Positions 42,156-49,858 of a stretch of DNA of 64,000 bases are shown here, in pieces. The notes beneath the pieces were generated by a model. That model was not told the origin of the DNA, ran no database searches, and saw only the letters and a program-made list of their open reading frames with translations. Within the stretch, counting starts at the first letter, position 1, and every line of letters begins with the position of its first letter. Position numbers and translations under genes: made by a program. Origin of the DNA: Candidatus Hydrogenedentes bacterium ADurb.Bin170 (GTDB taxonomy: Bacteria > Hydrogenedentota > Hydrogenedentia > Hydrogenedentales > CAITNO01); contig MWCY01000016.1 in NCBI GenBank assembly GCA_002070275.1, positions 1 to 64,000 on the forward strand, in the 5' to 3' direction.

Positions 42156-43148
42156 TTATTCGCCACGCAGCTTACGTAAATCTGTCCGCGCCTGATCCGC
42201 CGCCTGACTGGTCGGATACTGATCGATCACGGCTTCCATCAGACGCGCCGCTTCAGGGAGCTGACCGAGTCTGGAATGGGCAACAGCCTGATTGTGCATG
42301 GCAAAAGGCACTTTCGTGCTTGTACCATAATTGGTACGCAGCTGTTCAAAAGCCTGAATGGACTCAGCATACCGATCCATACTGTAGAGACATTTTCCTT
42401 TCCAGAACAGCGCATTGGCGCTTAAGTCACTGGAAGGGTTTTGCGACAGATATTCATCGAACTGGCGAAGGGCGGTATTGTAATCTTCATTGGCAAAACT
42501 GCGCTGTGCCTGCTGATACAGAACCCTGGGATCGCTTGCTGCCGGACTTTGCGGGACTTCAGCTGCTGTTTGCACCGGCGCCGCTGTCTGTGCCGCACCA
42601 GTCAACGTTTCTGTCGGCAATGGCGCACTGTCGAAGATCTCATTTTTGCCCGTCTGCGTTTGTGCAGCCGCAGGAGGAGCGGCCGGAGCCGGTGTTTCTG
42701 CGGGTGCAGACGCAGGCGCAACGGCCGGTGCCGAAGGCGGTGTCACAGCGGGTGTCTGCGCACCTTCAATGGTAACCGTCCCTGCGGAAACATCCTTGGG
42801 GGGACCCGCAGGTGCTCCGGACGTGGTCAGGTTCCAATGGCGGTACAAGGTGGTCTTCATGCTGGCGAGTTCGCGTGTCAGCGCATCAAGTTTCGCCTGA
42901 TTCTCTTCCAGCAGCCCTTGCAGCATGCGTGTCTGCTGATCGCTCTGATCCGTCCGGGCGATCAACGTCGCCGTGCTTTCGTTTAAGCGAGATACAGAAC
43001 TGTCCAGCTCCCGATCCAGTTTGACCATTCTGCGGTGCATATCGTACACCGTGGTCTGCATCTGGTTTCCACCCATTGTTTCGCAACCGGGCAGGATCCC
43101 TGTAATGACGATGATGGCTGCCAACATGAACCAGTAGTAGTTTTTCAT
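42156..43148 (-). CDS. cpoB: Cell division coordinator CpoB-like (YbgF) lipoprotein
   Basis: A 330-residue envelope protein. The N-terminus is a signal ending in ILPGC, suggesting a lipoprotein, unlike E. coli CpoB, which is periplasmic. Residues 35-100 are a coiled coil (LDRELDSSVSRLNES...), followed by a Pro/Ala-rich linker. The last 120 residues hold three TPR repeats: LYQQAQRSFANEDY, ALFWKGKCLYSMDR and MHNQAVAHSRLGQ. By family knowledge it links the Tol-Pal machine to septal wall synthesis. ATG 43148 is chosen for the signal. It follows pal by 38 nt. The tolQRAB genes are absent here. Confidence 0.9.
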   Translation of the reverse strand: MKNYYWFMLAAIIVITGILPGCETMGGNQMQTTVYDMHRRMVKLDRELDSSVSRLNESTATLIARTDQSDQQTRMLQGLLEENQAKLDALTRELASMKTTLYRHWNLTTSGAPAGPPKDVSAGTVTIEGAQTPAVTPPSAPAVAPASAPAETPAPAAPPAAAQTQTGKNEIFDSAPLPTETLTGAAQTAAPVQTAAEVPQSPAASDPRVLYQQAQRSFANEDYNTALRQFDEYLSQNPSSDLSANALFWKGKCLYSMDRYAESIQAFEQLRTNYGTSTKVPFAMHNQAVAHSRLGQLPEAARLMEAVIDQYPTSQAADQARTDLRKLRGE

Positions 43149-43186
43149 AGTCTGTATCTCACAATAGTTTGGCTGCAAGGAACAGT

Positions 43187-43720
43187 TTATCGGGCACGAT
43201 TGAATTCAGCGCGGCGGTTCTTCGACCAGGCAGCTTCGTTTGAACCGACTGCTGCAGGAAATTCTTTTCCGTAACTGATCGTTACGATGCGGTCGCCGGA
43301 AACACCCAGCTGAATGAGGTACTGACGGACAGCAAGGGCACGCCGTTCACCCAGCGCCATATTGTATTCCTGAGTGCCGCGTTCGTCACAGTGACCGGCA
43401 ATCTGGATCACAACGCCGGGAACCTGTTTGATTTTTTCAGCGTTGGAGCGCAGTGTATCCATGGCATCGCCACGCAGCGCATCGCTGTTATAGTCGAAAT
43501 ATACGGTTTGCAGCCCATACTTGGAGCCCGGTTCGAAAAGAAGGCTTTCCAGATCCATTCCAGGCAGCCCGTCGCCCGTGGTACGCTCGGAACCAAGACC
43601 GCTTTGGTCGTCAAGATTCGTGAAGGTATCCAGGGGTTTTTTGCGCTGACAACCAGCCATCATTCCCACTACAAGAAGAAGCGCTAAACTCACTGTCATA
43701 AGCTTACTGAACTTTACCAT
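43187..43720 (-). CDS. pal: Peptidoglycan-associated lipoprotein Pal
   Basis: A 177-residue outer-membrane lipoprotein that ties the outer membrane to peptidoglycan. The signal ends in GMMAGC (Cys24 lipidated). After a linker, the OmpA-like C domain carries VYFDYNSDAL, the peptidoglycan-binding GHCDERGTQEYN, and RRALAVRQYL; the Asp and Arg that hold diaminopimelate are present. ATG 43720 precedes the signal directly; a longer frame from 43795 would put 25 residues ahead of it. It has a clear promoter with a palindrome near +1, and is followed by cpoB. Confidence 0.96.
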   Translation of the reverse strand: MVKFSKLMTVSLALLLVVGMMAGCQRKKPLDTFTNLDDQSGLGSERTTGDGLPGMDLESLLFEPGSKYGLQTVYFDYNSDALRGDAMDTLRSNAEKIKQVPGVVIQIAGHCDERGTQEYNMALGERRALAVRQYLIQLGVSGDRIVTISYGKEFPAAVGSNEAAWSKNRRAEFNRAR

Positions 43721-43772
43721 GGATTCGTTTTCTCCGATTTTTGCCCGGTAGGGCGGTTGGGTTGTATCGTTT

Positions 43773-43820
43773 TGTGCAGGATGCACAGGAATCATACCAA
43801 AATCGTATCTTTCACATCAA
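43773..43820 (-). promoter_or_regulatory. pal promoter with palindrome at the start site
   Basis: On the minus strand: -35 TTGATG (43815-43820), an 18-nt spacer and -10 TATGAT (43791-43796). A perfect dyad TGTGCA-3 nt-TGCACA (43773-43787) covers the expected transcription start and could be an operator. Confidence 0.5.
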
Positions 43821-44184
43821 CCCTTCAGACATGCTTTCCATCTGCAAATCTGCGATATTCGCTGCAGGAAGGCAGTTGATGTGGTTGTTTACCTGACAGA
43901 GCAGGTAGAGAACAGTTCTTGCGCAAAATCGGTTGTTCAGGGTGCTGCTCCCGCTCGAAACAGCCCGTTCCCCGCTGCAATCTTCCGACTTTGCCCCGTA
44001 GTACGGCTACGCTGCCTATCTTGTATCATAAAATACCTGAAAAGGCAAAAAAGTTCCCGATTGCACCAATAATTCTGCTGTTCTTCCGCTTCGGTAATTC
44101 AAACGTTATAATTGGAAACAAAAGTGTTTCCAAATTATTCCTTCTTTTGCTGTCACAAACAAGTGGCAGAAAGTCATATTATTC
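43821..44184. other. Intergenic region, no gene seen
   Basis: About 360 nt between the pal promoter and the end of the zinc-ribbon gene. Apart from the perfect inverted repeat at 44112-44133, nothing convincing is seen: no ORF with a ribosome site and no structured RNA that I recognise. Confidence 0.4.
44112..44133. repeat. Perfect inverted repeat
   Basis: TTGGAAACA and TGTTTCCAA, 9-bp arms around AAAG. It lies 52 nt after the zinc-ribbon gene's stop. No T-run follows on either strand, so it looks more like a protein-binding site than a terminator. Confidence 0.6.
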
Positions 44185-44646
44185 TCAGGGGCTGTAGGTG
44201 AAGTAAGCAATCAATAAGCCAAGAACAAAAAGCGGCAGAAAAGCATAGGTTGCCGTGGATCTCTTAAAGGGCAGTCTGAGCCAATTCGTCAAATAGGCGG
44301 GATCGTTCATTCCGGTTAAGAACAAAAAACCGCCCACAGTGCCGATCACAAGATATATTGCAAAAGCAAGCAGACAAAGGGGCGTTCCTGTCTGCCCATA
44401 GATATAAGCCAAAGGCAAAAACGCCAGAAACACCGTATACAGTAAAGCCAGAACAACAATTCCCCTAACGGTCGATTTCGGAGTTTCAGCCGCATTTTTT
44501 GCCGATGCTGTCTGCTTCGGCGACAGAGGCGGATCCGTATTCAATGGAACCAGGTAACTGCACTGTGGACACAGCACGGTATCGGAAAAGGTACTATCAT
44601 CACTTTGCCCTTTAAATCCGCAATTGCTACAAGTGAATGCCGACAT
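44185..44646 (-). CDS. Zinc-ribbon membrane protein of unknown function
   Basis: A 153-residue protein. Residues 5-30 hold two CxxC pairs (CSNC and CPQC), a small zinc ribbon. A Pro/Thr/Ala-rich linker follows, then three hydrophobic helices (IVVLALLYTVFLAFLPLAYIYG, CLLAFAIYLVIGTVGGFLFL and AFLPLFVLGLLIAYF). ATG 44646 follows GGAGGA; the longer frame from 44700 has no such site. Such proteins are common in many phyla, often as accessory membrane proteins, but no function can be inferred. It is divergent from tolC. Confidence 0.7.
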   Translation of the reverse strand: MSAFTCSNCGFKGQSDDSTFSDTVLCPQCSYLVPLNTDPPLSPKQTASAKNAAETPKSTVRGIVVLALLYTVFLAFLPLAYIYGQTGTPLCLLAFAIYLVIGTVGGFLFLTGMNDPAYLTNWLRLPFKRSTATYAFLPLFVLGLLIAYFTYSP

Positions 44647-45044
44647 CACGAAATCCTCCTCGATTTTCTGCACTGGCACAATTTGTGGCAAACGCTCCAC
44701 TTTTTTGTTAATGACTACTTTATCCTGTGTCCCGCATTTAAATCAACCGGGGAAAAACAAAAAACCTTTACTTGTGTCGAAGCCTGTCTGGTAAAATATT
44801 TCTCAAAAATTACCTCTGTTCCCTTGCAGCAGGGATAAGACTGCACTTTTTTTGCCTGAAAAAAACAAAAAAAACCTCACTATTGAACGTCGCACATCAG
44901 TTTAGTATATTCTTAAGGAGCACGATTGATATAAATCAGGATCTGTCTGCCATGTTTTTTTATTCCCGTTCAGTTTTTCGGCGGAGTTTACTTTTGATTT
45001 CTAACGCCAGACCGGCGCTATTAAAAGGAAAGGAGTCTTTTTTT
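44647..45044 (+). promoter_or_regulatory. tolC control region
   Basis: A 398-nt divergent gap. For tolC a good promoter is visible: -35 TTGAAC (44883-44888), a 17-nt spacer and -10 TATATT (44906-44911), giving a leader of about 127 nt to the ATG at 45045. For the opposite gene, a weaker minus-strand pair may exist: TTGATT (44741-44746) and GATAAA (44719-44724). Confidence 0.5.
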
Positions 45045-46739
45045 ATGGAACCCCCTGCAACCCCGCACTATTTTGCTGCAGGCGTGTTCCGATGCGCTCT
45101 TGTTTTATTGCTGTGCTGCGCTTCTGTCGGGCACAGCGACTCCGCTGACCTTTCCGAGTCTCCTGTTGAAGAGACCGCCGAAACACTGACATCATCCCCG
45201 GAAGCCTCACCTTCTTCCGTTGAGACACCGGGCTGTGATTCAGATGACAACAACGCATCTTCCGCTATTGAAAGCGCTTCGGATAGTAATCAGCCTTCCA
45301 TCATTTTTCTTGATCTGATCGAAGCACAACGCAAAGCCATTCAATCCAATCCATCCCTTGCCGCCGGTGCTGAACGTGTTTATCAGGCAAAGCAAATGGT
45401 GGCAATGACACGTTCCATGTATTATCCGCAGATTGATTTGAATTACACCTACACCTGGACCTGGCTCCCTTCCAGTTATACGGATCCCCTTTTGAATTAT
45501 CTGGATGCAACGGAGGATCTTGTTTCCGATATACGCCGCCAGATGTACTGGTATACCATTTCCAATCAGCTTCCGCCGCAAATTAACCGGCGCGACCTGC
45601 GTTCCTGGCTGAACAGTGCAGATGATTTGATTGATAACAGCAGAAAGTATCTGGATAGCCCTTATGAAAACGCCGCTATCAACGTAACGGCAGGCTGGCT
45701 TCTTTTTGATGGATTTGCCCGTGAATTTGCCAATGCCATGGCAAAGCATGGTTTTCAGGAAGCACAGGCTGCCTATCGGGACGGGCAGCGCATTCTGCTC
45801 GACGCTGTTGCCCAGGCCTATTATGGCGGGCAATATGCCCGGGAGCAGGTCGTCGTTGCAGAAGCATCCATAGCCTTTTTTGAACGGCTTCGCAAGGAAG
45901 CTACAGCCCGCAGAGAAGTAGGCAGGGCAGCAACCAGCGATGTACTGAACTTTGAGACTGCTCTTTATGCTGCCCGGGGCAATCTTCTCCGCGCATCCCG
46001 GGAGCATGAACTTGCCCGCATTGCTCTTGCCCTGCTCATTGGCGAGGAGCAAGGCTATCTGGCTGAGACCGTACAGTTGGCGGCATTGGAAAAAGAAACG
46101 CCGGATATTATGGTAACGCCGGATGTCGATGCCATGCTGGATCTTGCCTTTGCATGCAGACCTGATCTGGAACAAAAAGAGCTGGGGCTGAAGCGGGCGC
46201 AGGCGGCGGTGCGTCGGGAATATGCAAAATATGCACCTCAGGTGGCCGCTGTAGTGCGTGCCCAGACAGCCAATATCAACGAGACTTCTTTTGATGCCGA
46301 CCGCATAACCTCAACAGTCGGGATTAATGTTTCTGTCAATCTTTTTTCAGGGGGCAGGCGCAAAGCAGAACTGACTACGGCAAAACACGCCCGGAAAGAA
46401 GCGGAATGGCACATTGTTGCGTCAGAACAAAAAGTTGCGGCAGACGTACGATCTGCGCTGGTAGATCTGAAAATCGCTCAGGAAGCGCTGACGCTTCAAT
46501 TGGAAGCGGCTTCCTGTGTTGAAAAAAACCGGGATCTTGTCGAAAAAGAGTATAATGCAGGTAAGGCAATGCTTGTTCGTTTGAATCAGGCTCAGCATGA
46601 CTATGTTCAGGCTATGGGTCTTCTTGCGCAGACGCGTGTTAACCTGCACCGCTGCTGGCAGGCACTTCATGCTGCCACCGGTGTAAGCCTTGATATAATC
46701 CGGAAAGAGCCGCTGGATATGCCGGAAACAGAAGAATAA
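45045..46739 (+). CDS. tolC: TolC-family outer membrane efflux channel
   Basis: A 564-residue outer membrane factor, the exit duct of tripartite efflux or type I secretion. The signal peptide covers about 1-32 (GVFRCALVLLLCCASVGHS). A Ser/Glu/Asp-rich stretch (33-90) precedes the channel. Two outer-membrane-efflux repeats follow, with long helices such as ANLLRASREHELARIALALL and the second-repeat LFSGGRRKAELTTAK. ATG 45045 follows AGGAG nine bases upstream; the frame is open further up but ATG 44952 has a poor ribosome site. No inner-membrane pump or adaptor gene is nearby. A 37-codon ORF follows. Confidence 0.88.
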   Translation: MEPPATPHYFAAGVFRCALVLLLCCASVGHSDSADLSESPVEETAETLTSSPEASPSSVETPGCDSDDNNASSAIESASDSNQPSIIFLDLIEAQRKAIQSNPSLAAGAERVYQAKQMVAMTRSMYYPQIDLNYTYTWTWLPSSYTDPLLNYLDATEDLVSDIRRQMYWYTISNQLPPQINRRDLRSWLNSADDLIDNSRKYLDSPYENAAINVTAGWLLFDGFAREFANAMAKHGFQEAQAAYRDGQRILLDAVAQAYYGGQYAREQVVVAEASIAFFERLRKEATARREVGRAATSDVLNFETALYAARGNLLRASREHELARIALALLIGEEQGYLAETVQLAALEKETPDIMVTPDVDAMLDLAFACRPDLEQKELGLKRAQAAVRREYAKYAPQVAAVVRAQTANINETSFDADRITSTVGINVSVNLFSGGRRKAELTTAKHARKEAEWHIVASEQKVAADVRSALVDLKIAQEALTLQLEAASCVEKNRDLVEKEYNAGKAMLVRLNQAQHDYVQAMGLLAQTRVNLHRCWQALHAATGVSLDIIRKEPLDMPETEE

Positions 46740-46788
46740 AAACGCCGGTGTGGTTACCTTTTCAACCCAACTGATTTGGAGATGCGAC

Positions 46789-46902
46789 ATGTTTAAATCT
46801 TCCCGCAATGATACGCTCGACTTTTTCTATGACCTTTTTGATCTGCTGAATTTCATTATCGAGATTTTCAGAAATCTGGGAAATCTTTTCAGCCGTCGCT
46901 AA
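46789..46902 (+). CDS. Candidate 37-residue amphipathic small protein
   Basis: ATG 46789 opens 37 codons ending in TAA, with GGAG seven bases upstream, an ideal ribosome site. The peptide starts MFKSSRND and ends NLFSRR. Residues 9-33 alternate Phe/Leu/Ile with Asp/Asn/Arg (DFFYDLFDLLNFIIEIF), giving an amphipathic helix suited to lie on a membrane. It follows tolC by 49 nt and may share its transcript. No known family recognised; it may be a membrane-linked peptide or a chance ORF. Confidence 0.5.
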   Translation: MFKSSRNDTLDFFYDLFDLLNFIIEIFRNLGNLFSRR

Positions 46903-46937
46903 ACATTCCTGAATCTCCTGTTATTTATATACGGTTT

Positions 46938-46943
46938 TATAAT
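46938..46943 (+). promoter_or_regulatory. Candidate -10 box before the EGE lipoprotein gene
   Basis: TATAAT 26 nt before the ATG at 46969. No good -35 is visible. It may let the lipoprotein gene be transcribed apart from tolC. Confidence 0.3.
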
Positions 46944-46968
46944 TTCAGACGGAAAAAGGAATTCCGCC

Positions 46969-47799
46969 ATGTCCTTTAAATCTTTTTTGTTTTCAGCAGT
47001 CATCGCTTCGGCAGCCCTTCTCACATTGGCAGGATGTCCGCCCAATGCGTTTTACGTCCTGACTGTGACCGCTGTACCTATTGAAGGTGGCGTGGTCAAA
47101 CTGGATCCGGAACGCCCCTCTTATTTTGCCGGAACAACGGTCACCCTTACTGCTGTTCCTGCAGAAGGATTCACTTTCCGCCGATGGTTGGGTTCGGGCA
47201 TCAACACCACAATCAATCCGACCAACAAAAAGATCTATGCAGACGAGGCGGTCGCCGCCGAATTTCAATCTGACGTATTGATCCCGGGCGAAGGAGAACC
47301 AGAAGAGGGGGAAGGGCACGAAAATTTTGTCAAAGACGGCAACTTTGAATATACCACCGCCGGGAGCACCTGGCAGGCGCTGTCTCTGACCGGCATGCCG
47401 ATTATCTGCGAGACCAGTACCTGCGGACTACTGGGCGGTAAAGGTCCTGCCCATGGTCTGGGCTGGGCATGGTTCGGCAACAGCGCTCAGTACGGGTTTG
47501 AGCAAGCGACACTGGCACAGCAGATCACACTTCCGGTTAAAAGAGAGGCCACGCTCAGGTTCAATGTTTCCGTGCCTCTTGTAACCAATCCATTCACCTT
47601 CAGTGTCAGTATGAACAATGTTGTACTCTGGCAACTCACTGAAGCTGAAGCCATGGACTTCAACGCCTACCAGCAGGTCGATCTGAATATTGATGACTTT
47701 GCAACCGGTCGTCCTGCCATTCTGAGCTTTTCCTTCTCCTGCACAGGAGAAATCGGACAGGAAAGCGCCGTATTCATCGATGACATTCAGGCTTACTGA
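46969..47799 (+). CDS. Secreted lipoprotein with InlB-like repeat and Glu/Gly linker
   Basis: A 276-residue lipoprotein. The signal ends in the ideal lipobox LAGC (Cys23). Residues 28-90 look like a divergent InlB B-repeat: GGVVKLDPERPSYFAGTTVTLTA-type sequence (split here: GGVVKLDPE, then AGTTVTLTAVPAEGF and RRWLG). A short linker of Gly/Glu/Pro (PGEGEPEEGEGHE) follows. The last 165 residues are beta-rich and read like a carbohydrate-binding or jelly-roll module ending VFIDDIQAY. AAGGA precedes the ATG. EGE linkers of this kind are known to me from Hydrogenedentes and related phyla. Role probably adhesion or glycan binding at the surface. Confidence 0.75.
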   Translation: MSFKSFLFSAVIASAALLTLAGCPPNAFYVLTVTAVPIEGGVVKLDPERPSYFAGTTVTLTAVPAEGFTFRRWLGSGINTTINPTNKKIYADEAVAAEFQSDVLIPGEGEPEEGEGHENFVKDGNFEYTTAGSTWQALSLTGMPIICETSTCGLLGGKGPAHGLGWAWFGNSAQYGFEQATLAQQITLPVKREATLRFNVSVPLVTNPFTFSVSMNNVVLWQLTEAEAMDFNAYQQVDLNIDDFATGRPAILSFSFSCTGEIGQESAVFIDDIQAY

Positions 47800-47900
47800 C
47801 GCAGTAACCCTTTCACTCCTGCTCTCTGAAAGTCCGGCAGCAGTGTATAACTGCCTGTTCCAGTTCGCACAGGTATTGTGTTTTGGGAAGAGGAAGTGCT

Positions 47901-48599
47901 ATGCAAATTGAGGATCGCGTCATTCACTTCAGCGCAGAATTGATTCACCATCCCCTGCCCATAGAGCGGCAGCAGCTTCAGAAACTGTATTACGACCTGT
48001 CGCAAACACGTGCCGCCTATGACAGCATCGACATTTCTGTGCCAACTCAGGCAAAGTTCCATTCGCAACGGGACAAGGCCCAATCCATCATGCTCCATCT
48101 GCCTGAGCGGATTCTTATGATCGAGGAATGGGCAGATATCCCGTTGAGTACTTTTGCTGAAAAACTGCATACTGCTGTCCCGCTGGTACTGCAAACGCAG
48201 AATATTGCACAAATTTTGCTGCATGCCCTCACCGTACGGTCCACCTTTGCGCTCACCCATTTTGATGACGCACGCATTTTTCTTCTGGATCATGCCTGCC
48301 ATCTTGCCGGGCGAATCAACCCGCACTTCCAACGCCCTCTTGCCACAGGCGGGCTGAGATTTGTATTCCCGGAAACCAACGAGCACCGGGGCACGCTTCA
48401 TGTGAATATCGAGTCTTTCAGACACAGTGCCAATGAGATTTTTGTTGAAGTCAAAGGCATTTTCGGAAGACAGCCGGTAGATGCTGATCATGTCGGTGTT
48501 ATTACCGACAACCTTCGTGCGACCCGTTCTTTCATTACAGAAAATGTCTTTCCCTTTCTGCAGCAGTTTGATGCGAATCCTGAGCAGGAATCACCATGA
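47901..48599 (+). CDS. Unknown 232-residue protein
   Basis: I do not recognise this protein. ATG 47901 follows AGAGGAAG. It has no signal peptide and no membrane segment. The sequence mixes helices and strands, for example RQQLQKLYYDLSQT, IEEWADIPLSTFAEKL and the closing ITENVFPFLQQF. An opposite-strand frame of equal length overlaps it (47793-48491), but that frame lacks a ribosome site and looks like a shadow. A promoter-like pair and 221 nt separate it from the radical SAM gene downstream, so operon membership is unclear. Confidence 0.65.
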   Translation: MQIEDRVIHFSAELIHHPLPIERQQLQKLYYDLSQTRAAYDSIDISVPTQAKFHSQRDKAQSIMLHLPERILMIEEWADIPLSTFAEKLHTAVPLVLQTQNIAQILLHALTVRSTFALTHFDDARIFLLDHACHLAGRINPHFQRPLATGGLRFVFPETNEHRGTLHVNIESFRHSANEIFVEVKGIFGRQPVDADHVGVITDNLRATRSFITENVFPFLQQFDANPEQESP

Positions 48600-48733
48600 G
48601 CGTTGCCAGGTGTGAATGGCCTGGGCAGATCAGGAAATGAGCCAGCGCATAGCGTTAAGCCGCAGCAGCGCCACAGCGTCGCATCCGGAGCGTCCTGTTT
48701 TTCCTTCTGCATTTCCCAGTCTTTCACTTTTAT

Positions 48734-48761
48734 TTGACTCTTTCACATTATTTTCTTTAAA
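48734..48761 (+). promoter_or_regulatory. Candidate promoter of the radical SAM-carbamoyltransferase pair
   Basis: -35 TTGACT (48734-48739), a 16-nt spacer and -10 TTTAAA (48756-48761), 60 nt before the ATG at 48821. Confidence 0.4.
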
Positions 48762-48820
48762 CTGAAACACTTGTAATCAAGCAACTTGAAGCATTATTCC
48801 GTTATAAAACAGGGTACCTG

Positions 48821-49801
48821 ATGTTCCATGTATTCAGCCTCGCAAAGGCGCTGATCAATATCCACCTGCTGAAAAAACGAACCCCTCTTTTTCTCTCCTG
48901 GAACATTACTTTTCGCTGCAATCTGCGGTGCCAATACTGTGCCGCCTGTGATGCCCCTCCCGAAGAACTGACAACAGAGGAAATTAAAGCGGGTCTGGAT
49001 GCGCTCTGGAAACTTGGAACAAGATGGATCACTTTCGGCGGCGGCGAACCGCTCATCCGTCAGGATATAGGCGAAATCGTCCAATACGCACGCTCCAGAG
49101 GATTCCAGTGCTATCTCAGCACCAATGGCTCTCTTTTAAAATCAAAACTGGAATCGATCAAGCCCGGGGTACAGCATATCAACTTGAGCCTGGACGGAAG
49201 CGAAACCGTTCATGATCAGGTACGGGGCAAAGGCAGTTATGCAAAAGCTATCGAGGCACTGGAACTGTGCAAATCTTCCGGCACTTCAGTAAGCCTGCAA
49301 TGTGTGCTGAACCGGTATAATCTCGATGATTTTCATAAGGCAGTGGAAACGGCGCAGCACTACAAAGTGCCGATTATGTTTCAACCTGCAACAAAATGGC
49401 TCAGCACATCTCTGGAAAGTAATCCCATCGCCCCTGACACGGCCCCTTACCGGGAAGCAATTCAAAAGATTATCGCCCTTAAACAAAGAGGCGCGCCCAT
49501 CCGCAATTCCTATACAGGGCTGAAGCATCTTGCCCACTGGCCCGACCCCCAGCCCATTTTCTGCGCTGCGGGAAAGTCCATGGCAATTCTGGAAGCAGAC
49601 GGCTCCATGCTCGCCTGCCATCAATGTCAGGTAAAAGACTTTCTTCACGGGACAGCGGCTTCAGGGACATGGCCGGAAAAATTTAAAAACATGCCGTTGC
49701 CGAAGCACTGTGCACAATGCTGGTGCGCTCCCGTGGTAGAGCTTTGTCTTTTTTTCTCTTTAAAGCCCGAAGCAATGCTCAACGCATTGCGCTACAGATA
49801 A
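48821..49801 (+). CDS. Radical SAM protein with C-terminal cysteine-rich (SPASM-like) region
   Basis: A 326-residue radical SAM enzyme. The [4Fe-4S] motif is CNLRCQYC, with cysteines near 34, 38 and 41, followed by an unusual extra Cys pair (AACD). GGGEPL is the SAM-binding GGE motif; STNGSLL and NLSLDGSE continue the barrel. The C-terminal third has further cysteines (FCAAG, LACHQCQ and CAQCWCAP), resembling a SPASM/twitch region holding an auxiliary cluster. Such enzymes modify peptides or lipids (PqqE/HpnH-like), but the substrate here is unknown. A carbamoyltransferase gene starts 57 nt downstream on the same strand. Confidence 0.85.
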   Translation: MFHVFSLAKALINIHLLKKRTPLFLSWNITFRCNLRCQYCAACDAPPEELTTEEIKAGLDALWKLGTRWITFGGGEPLIRQDIGEIVQYARSRGFQCYLSTNGSLLKSKLESIKPGVQHINLSLDGSETVHDQVRGKGSYAKAIEALELCKSSGTSVSLQCVLNRYNLDDFHKAVETAQHYKVPIMFQPATKWLSTSLESNPIAPDTAPYREAIQKIIALKQRGAPIRNSYTGLKHLAHWPDPQPIFCAAGKSMAILEADGSMLACHQCQVKDFLHGTAASGTWPEKFKNMPLPKHCAQCWCAPVVELCLFFSLKPEAMLNALRYR

Positions 49802-49858
49802 ACTATTCTGTAAATGTGTCACGGCCTGCATTCAAATTAACAGTTTAACGGAGAAGCC

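Noticed and set aside
47793-48491. 232-residue minus-strand frame opposite the unknown gene at 47901
   Set aside because: No ribosome site, cysteine- and tryptophan-scattered sequence and no recognisable fold; the plus-strand gene has a good ribosome site.
48600-48720. Possible SRP RNA after the 232-residue unknown gene
   Set aside because: A hairpin (TGCCAGG with CCTGGGCA) and a GGAAA loop are present, but the conserved AGCAG side of the SRP symmetric loop is missing and the rest does not fold into helix 8.
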